Origin: Clostridiales bacterium
GTDB lineage: Bacteria > Bacillota > Clostridia > Christensenellales > Aristaeellaceae
Direction of reading: 5' to 3'
Length of the DNA: 8,448 nt
Assembly: GCA_012512355.1 (NCBI GenBank)
Contig: JAAZEI010000162.1
Coordinates: 1-8,448, forward strand
Shown here: positions 6,407 through 8,448 of the stretch, in pieces
Position numbering within the stretch: the first letter of the stretch is position 1
Layout: every line of letters begins with the position of its first letter
Notes under the pieces: model-generated
The model's database searches: none
What the model was told of the DNA's origin: nothing
The model's input: only the letters and a program-made list of their open reading frames with translations
Program-made: the position numbers and the translations under genes

Positions 6407-6619
6407 TTAAATTTCATCCGTTGAAAAGGCATAGAACCCATCTTCTTTATCCGAATCTTGAGCTGAAATATTTCCGAGTGCAGCAGCATAAAAAATAAAC
6501 TCCTCCCCGTCAAGGAAAAACATATCATCACAAGCATTTGTAGCCAGCGCTATGATTGCGCAGGTGCAAGCTGAAGTGTGGAGCAGACAATATATAAGCT
6601 TTGCGTGATGTGTCTCGCA
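6407..6619 (-). pseudogene. possible gene fragment, C-terminal part, no start codon
   Basis: A minus-strand frame is open for 71 codons between TGA (6622-6620) and TAA (6409-6407). Its last 40 codons look truly protein-like and acidic, for example DDMFFLDGEEFIFYAAALGN followed by a tail rich in Asp and Glu. The only ATG (6523) has no ribosome site and would give just 38 aa. I read this as the remaining 3' end of a decayed gene. I do not recognise the family. Chance remains possible, because the frame is short. Confidence 0.3.
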
Positions 6620-6965
6620 TCAATCAGCGCAACCCGATGCGCGTAGACGCTGTATCACCATTCTGCCAGATAAGGTACCACACTATAAAAAATACGGCGC
6701 TAGATTTGCTGTACCAGGACTGGTCAGCTAGAACCTTACTGAGAGTCTGGGAAAGCTTCGACGGTTAAGACAGCATCTCTATTATGTGAGTCATAGGCAA
6801 ATAGTGGTAAAGTCCTGCCATAAGGCCTTCTACGTTTTGCACAGCCATATCACACAGATTCGAACCAATTATCCTGATCTCCCAATAAAAATCTCTAGTG
6901 ATTTCAAGGAATTATTCCATTTTAAGTCATTCGATTTTATCTCAAATATTGTTCATCTGTTTTAA
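6609..6965 (+). pseudogene. possible transposase-like remnant (zinc-ribbon/DUF6431-type), interrupted by a stop
   Basis: One plus-strand frame runs from 6609 to the TAA at 6963-6965 with a single TAG at 6729. It has 40 open codons before that stop and 77 after. The first part contains CITILPDKVPHYKKYGARF, which recalls the segment 'hxLLPxxxVPYxxYS' that follows the zinc ribbon in small transposon-linked Clostridia proteins. The second part is basic and rich in His, Leu and Arg. No start codon or ribosome site is present and a neighbouring frame is also partly open. This is at best a worn fragment. The resemblance is from memory and may be coincidental. Confidence 0.22.
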
Positions 6966-7049
6966 AAATATAAGATAAGGATACGATGTTAAGTGTAAGA
7001 GATAATTCGTATAGAACTTGGATAAGATTAATATAAGGGAGATAACTTG

Positions 7050-7310
7050 ATGAAATCAAAATATAGCAAAATAATTATTGCAGTTCTTGTCATAGCCGTC
7101 ATTGTATTAGGAATCAGAGTTGTTTTTGATTCAAAGTTTGATGATTTTAATCGGTTTGTGCAAACGCGCCAAAATTATCAAGGAGGGACCGAGAAGTTTG
7201 ATCAGGATTTTCAAGGTCTGATTGATTGGGAGAAAAACTATAAATTGGAACACCCAAATGCCACCAATGAGGAAATTAATAAAGCTTTTAAAGACGCTTG
7301 GGGTAAATAG
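7050..7310 (+). CDS. small single-pass membrane protein of unknown function
   Basis: An 86-aa protein with a short basic start (MKSKYSK), one strongly hydrophobic segment at about residues 8-26, and a polar remainder of some 60 residues predicted to lie outside the cell. The outer part is rich in Phe, Asp and Lys and ends in a helix-like segment (NATNEEINKAFKDAWGK). There is no lipobox or obvious cleavage site, so the hydrophobic segment is probably a membrane anchor. The ATG at 7050 is chosen because AAGGGAG (7035-7041) lies 8 nt upstream; a TTG at 7047 directly before it is less likely. I do not recognise the family. It appears to be a single-gene unit between the decayed region and the Kor gene. 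The good ribosome site and sensible composition argue that it is real. Confidence 0.72.
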   Translation: MKSKYSKIIIAVLVIAVIVLGIRVVFDSKFDDFNRFVQTRQNYQGGTEKFDQDFQGLIDWEKNYKLEHPNATNEEINKAFKDAWGK

Positions 7311-7347
7311 CAAAACATCTTCTTATTTTTCCCACTTTCCCCGGCTT

Positions 7348-7374
7348 TGGAAAATTTCAGTCTGACATTTTCCA
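7348..7374. promoter_or_regulatory. 27-bp near-perfect palindrome overlapping the Kor promoter
   Basis: TGGAAAATTTCAG (7348-7360) and CTGACATTTTCCA (7362-7374) are inverted copies around a single T, matching at 12 of 13 positions. The right arm covers the -35 hexamer of the promoter ahead of the oxidoreductase gene. This is the layout of a dimeric regulator site. It could also form a hairpin in the mRNA of the small membrane protein gene, which ends 37 bp upstream, but no U tract follows. Confidence 0.6.
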
Positions 7375-7397
7375 TTTAACAGTTGATGGGGTATAAT
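7369..7397 (+). promoter_or_regulatory. promoter of the 2-oxoacid oxidoreductase gene
   Basis: A perfect TATAAT (7392-7397) lies 17 bp after TTTCCA (7369-7374), which matches the -35 consensus at four of six bases. Transcription would start near 7404, about 38 nt before the TTG start. The weak -35 sits inside a palindrome, which fits a regulated promoter. Confidence 0.6.
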
Positions 7398-7430
7398 GAA
7401 ATAAGCAGTAACAATTCATGATTTATAAAA

Positions 7431-7435
7431 GGAGG
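7431..7435 (+). promoter_or_regulatory. ribosome binding site deciding a TTG start
   Basis: GGAGG, within the longer AAAAGGAGGGG, lies 6 nt before TTG 7442. No in-frame ATG is available near the beginning of the conserved N-terminal domain, so this site fixes the non-ATG start. Confidence 0.75.
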
Positions 7436-7441
7436 GGTAGT

Positions 7442-8448
7442 TTGTACAATTTGTTAGTAGGCGGCGCCGCAGGCCTTGGTGTTGAAACAACAACTGAGGT
7501 TTTGGAACGTTTTTTCAAGCAGGCGGGCTGCGGTGTATTTACAATGCGAGATTTGATGTCCCGTATTCGAGGCGGGCACAATTTCGCGAGAATCCGTTTT
7601 GGGGAACAGGCACCTAAATCTCATAGTGTGCATTTGGATGGCATAATCGCTATGGATGAGGAAACAATTGCTTACCATCTGGAAAACCTACAGCCTGATG
7701 GTTTTCTCCTGTGCGATTCCAGCACAAAAACCGAAGATCCCCGTACAATCAGTCTGGATATGAAGAGCATCGCCAAAGAGCTGGGCAACGTACGCGCTGC
7801 CGGCAGTGTGGCGATAGGCGCAGCACTCAAGTTATTTGGTCTTCCCTTTGAAGAGGGAGTCGCGCATGCAGTATTTAGGGGCTCGCTAAGAGAAGACCTG
7901 GTCCAAGTCAATGTCAATGCAGCCAAGGCAGGATATGAAGCAGCATCCAAAAAATTCGATCATATCACCGGGGATTGCTCCGATCATATGTTCGTTTCGG
8001 GCAACAAGGCCTTAGCCCTGGGCGCGATGGTGGCGGGGCTGCAGTTCTATGCTGCCTATCCCATGTCCCCCTCGACCTCTATTCTGGAATATCTGGCACA
8101 AAAAGCCGGTGAATTGGGCATTGTGGTTGAACAGGCAGAGGATGAAATTGCGGCCATTAATTTTGCCATTGGCGCATCCTTTGCCGGCGGACGGGCGATG
8201 ACCGGCACATCCGGCGGCGGATTTAGCCTGATGGTAGAAGCGCTGGGTTTGTCGGGCATCGCTGAGATTCCGCTGGTTGCTGTGGATGTACAGCGCCCCG
8301 GACCGGCAACGGGACTGCCTACCCGCACCGAACAAAGCGACCTGAAATTCGTCATTTCAGCTTCCCAAGGTGAGTTTCCGCGCATGGTCATCGCCCTGCG
8401 GCATCATGAGGACGCCTACCTGCAGACCATCCGTGCCTTTGACATGGC
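7442..8448 (+). CDS. korA: 2-oxoacid:ferredoxin oxidoreductase, fused gamma-alpha subunit (KorA-like), 3' end outside the window
   Basis: Subunit of a thiamine-diphosphate enzyme that oxidatively decarboxylates a 2-oxo acid to its acyl-CoA with reduction of ferredoxin (or the reverse), in the cytoplasm. 335 codons are visible and the frame is still open at the window end; complete fused proteins are usually near 550-600 aa. Residues 1 to about 175 are the gamma domain, starting LLVGGAAGLGVETT, with RIRGGHNFARIR. The alpha domain begins near 184 with FVSGNKALALGAMVAGLQFYAAYPMSPST (split here: Tyr206 to Thr212 is the pyrimidine-domain motif). It continues with VEQAEDEIAAI, RAMTGTSGGGFSLM, and QRPGPATGLPTRTEQSDL, all diagnostic. 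Translation starts at TTG 7442 behind a strong GGAGG. The beta subunit (korB) would be expected just downstream. The exact 2-oxo acid (oxoglutarate, branched-chain or other) cannot be fixed from this part; the gene symbol names the subfamily. Confidence 0.9.
   Translation, partial: MYNLLVGGAAGLGVETTTEVLERFFKQAGCGVFTMRDLMSRIRGGHNFARIRFGEQAPKSHSVHLDGIIAMDEETIAYHLENLQPDGFLLCDSSTKTEDPRTISLDMKSIAKELGNVRAAGSVAIGAALKLFGLPFEEGVAHAVFRGSLREDLVQVNVNAAKAGYEAASKKFDHITGDCSDHMFVSGNKALALGAMVAGLQFYAAYPMSPSTSILEYLAQKAGELGIVVEQAEDEIAAINFAIGASFAGGRAMTGTSGGGFSLMVEALGLSGIAEIPLVAVDVQRPGPATGLPTRTEQSDLKFVISASQGEFPRMVIALRHHEDAYLQTIRAFDM

Larger units (their letters stand above)
6340..7034. other. long region without an intact gene
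   Basis: About 700 bp lie between the hairpin terminator and the ribosome site of the small membrane protein. Apart from the two possible remnants on opposite strands, I see no gene, tRNA, rRNA or array. The end (about 6890-7030) is very AT-rich. It holds a weak promoter candidate for the next gene: TTGTTC (6949-6954) with TAAGAT (6971-6976) at 16 bp. Confidence 0.6.

Noticed and set aside
6708..6728. Imperfect palindrome GCTG-T-ACCAG / CTGGT-CAGC in the decayed region
   Set aside because: The loop is only 2 nt, one arm has a bulge, and it neighbours no gene, so function cannot be supported.
7454..8391. Several minus-strand frames opposite the oxidoreductase gene, and 915-1220 opposite the binding-protein gene
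   Set aside because: They are mirror frames of strongly supported genes and have no domain resemblance or ribosome sites.
1..8448. CRISPR array, tRNA or rRNA genes, intact insertion sequence
   Set aside because: No regularly spaced repeats, no cloverleaf-like or rRNA-like sequence and no intact transposase were found on reading through the window.

Overview
The window reads as a low-to-mid GC Clostridia-type Bacillota chromosome. The reasons are strong AGGAGG-type ribosome sites, TTG starts, SigA-like promoters, a CUT1 importer of the LipO/LplB/YtcP kind, a BadF/BadG-type sugar kinase next to murQ, and a ferredoxin-dependent 2-oxoacid oxidoreductase. The signal peptide of the binding protein ends in an AxE-type signal peptidase I site instead of a lipobox. 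I have seen this style in Christensenellales/Oscillospirales-like genomes, but that placement is inference.

Layout. 1-260: end of an unseen neighbour, then a good promoter and a leader of about 125 nt. 261-3696 (+): a sugar ABC importer made of a secreted or anchored solute-binding protein, an LplB-type permease and a YtcP-type permease, with no ATPase gene. A perfect 11-bp hairpin separates the binding-protein gene from the permeases. 3706-5530 (-): murQ followed by a BadF/BadG-family amino-sugar kinase, converging on the importer with only 9 bp between stop codons. 5531-5744: divergent control region with an exact-consensus promoter and a 14-bp dyad. 5745-6227 (+): GNAT acetyltransferase, followed by a long bidirectional hairpin terminator. 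6340-6990: about 650 bp without an intact gene, holding fragments that look like decayed coding sequence on both strands. 7050-7310 (+): an 86-aa single-pass membrane protein of unknown function. 7348-7397: a nearly perfect 27-bp palindrome overlapping the -35 of a promoter. 7442 to the window end (+): fused gamma-alpha subunit of a 2-oxoacid:ferredoxin oxidoreductase, cut by the window edge.

How the genes may work together. MurQ and the kinase together convert MurNAc to MurNAc-6-phosphate and then to GlcNAc-6-phosphate plus lactate. A kinase is needed only if the sugar enters unphosphorylated, which suits an ABC importer and not a PTS. The simplest reading is a peptidoglycan amino-sugar salvage locus in which the importer brings in MurNAc, a GlcNAc-MurNAc disaccharide or a related muropeptide sugar. 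The substrate is inferred from gene neighbourhood only. The GNAT may be part of it, but its substrate cannot be read from the sequence. The Kor gene appears to be a separate unit with its own control region.
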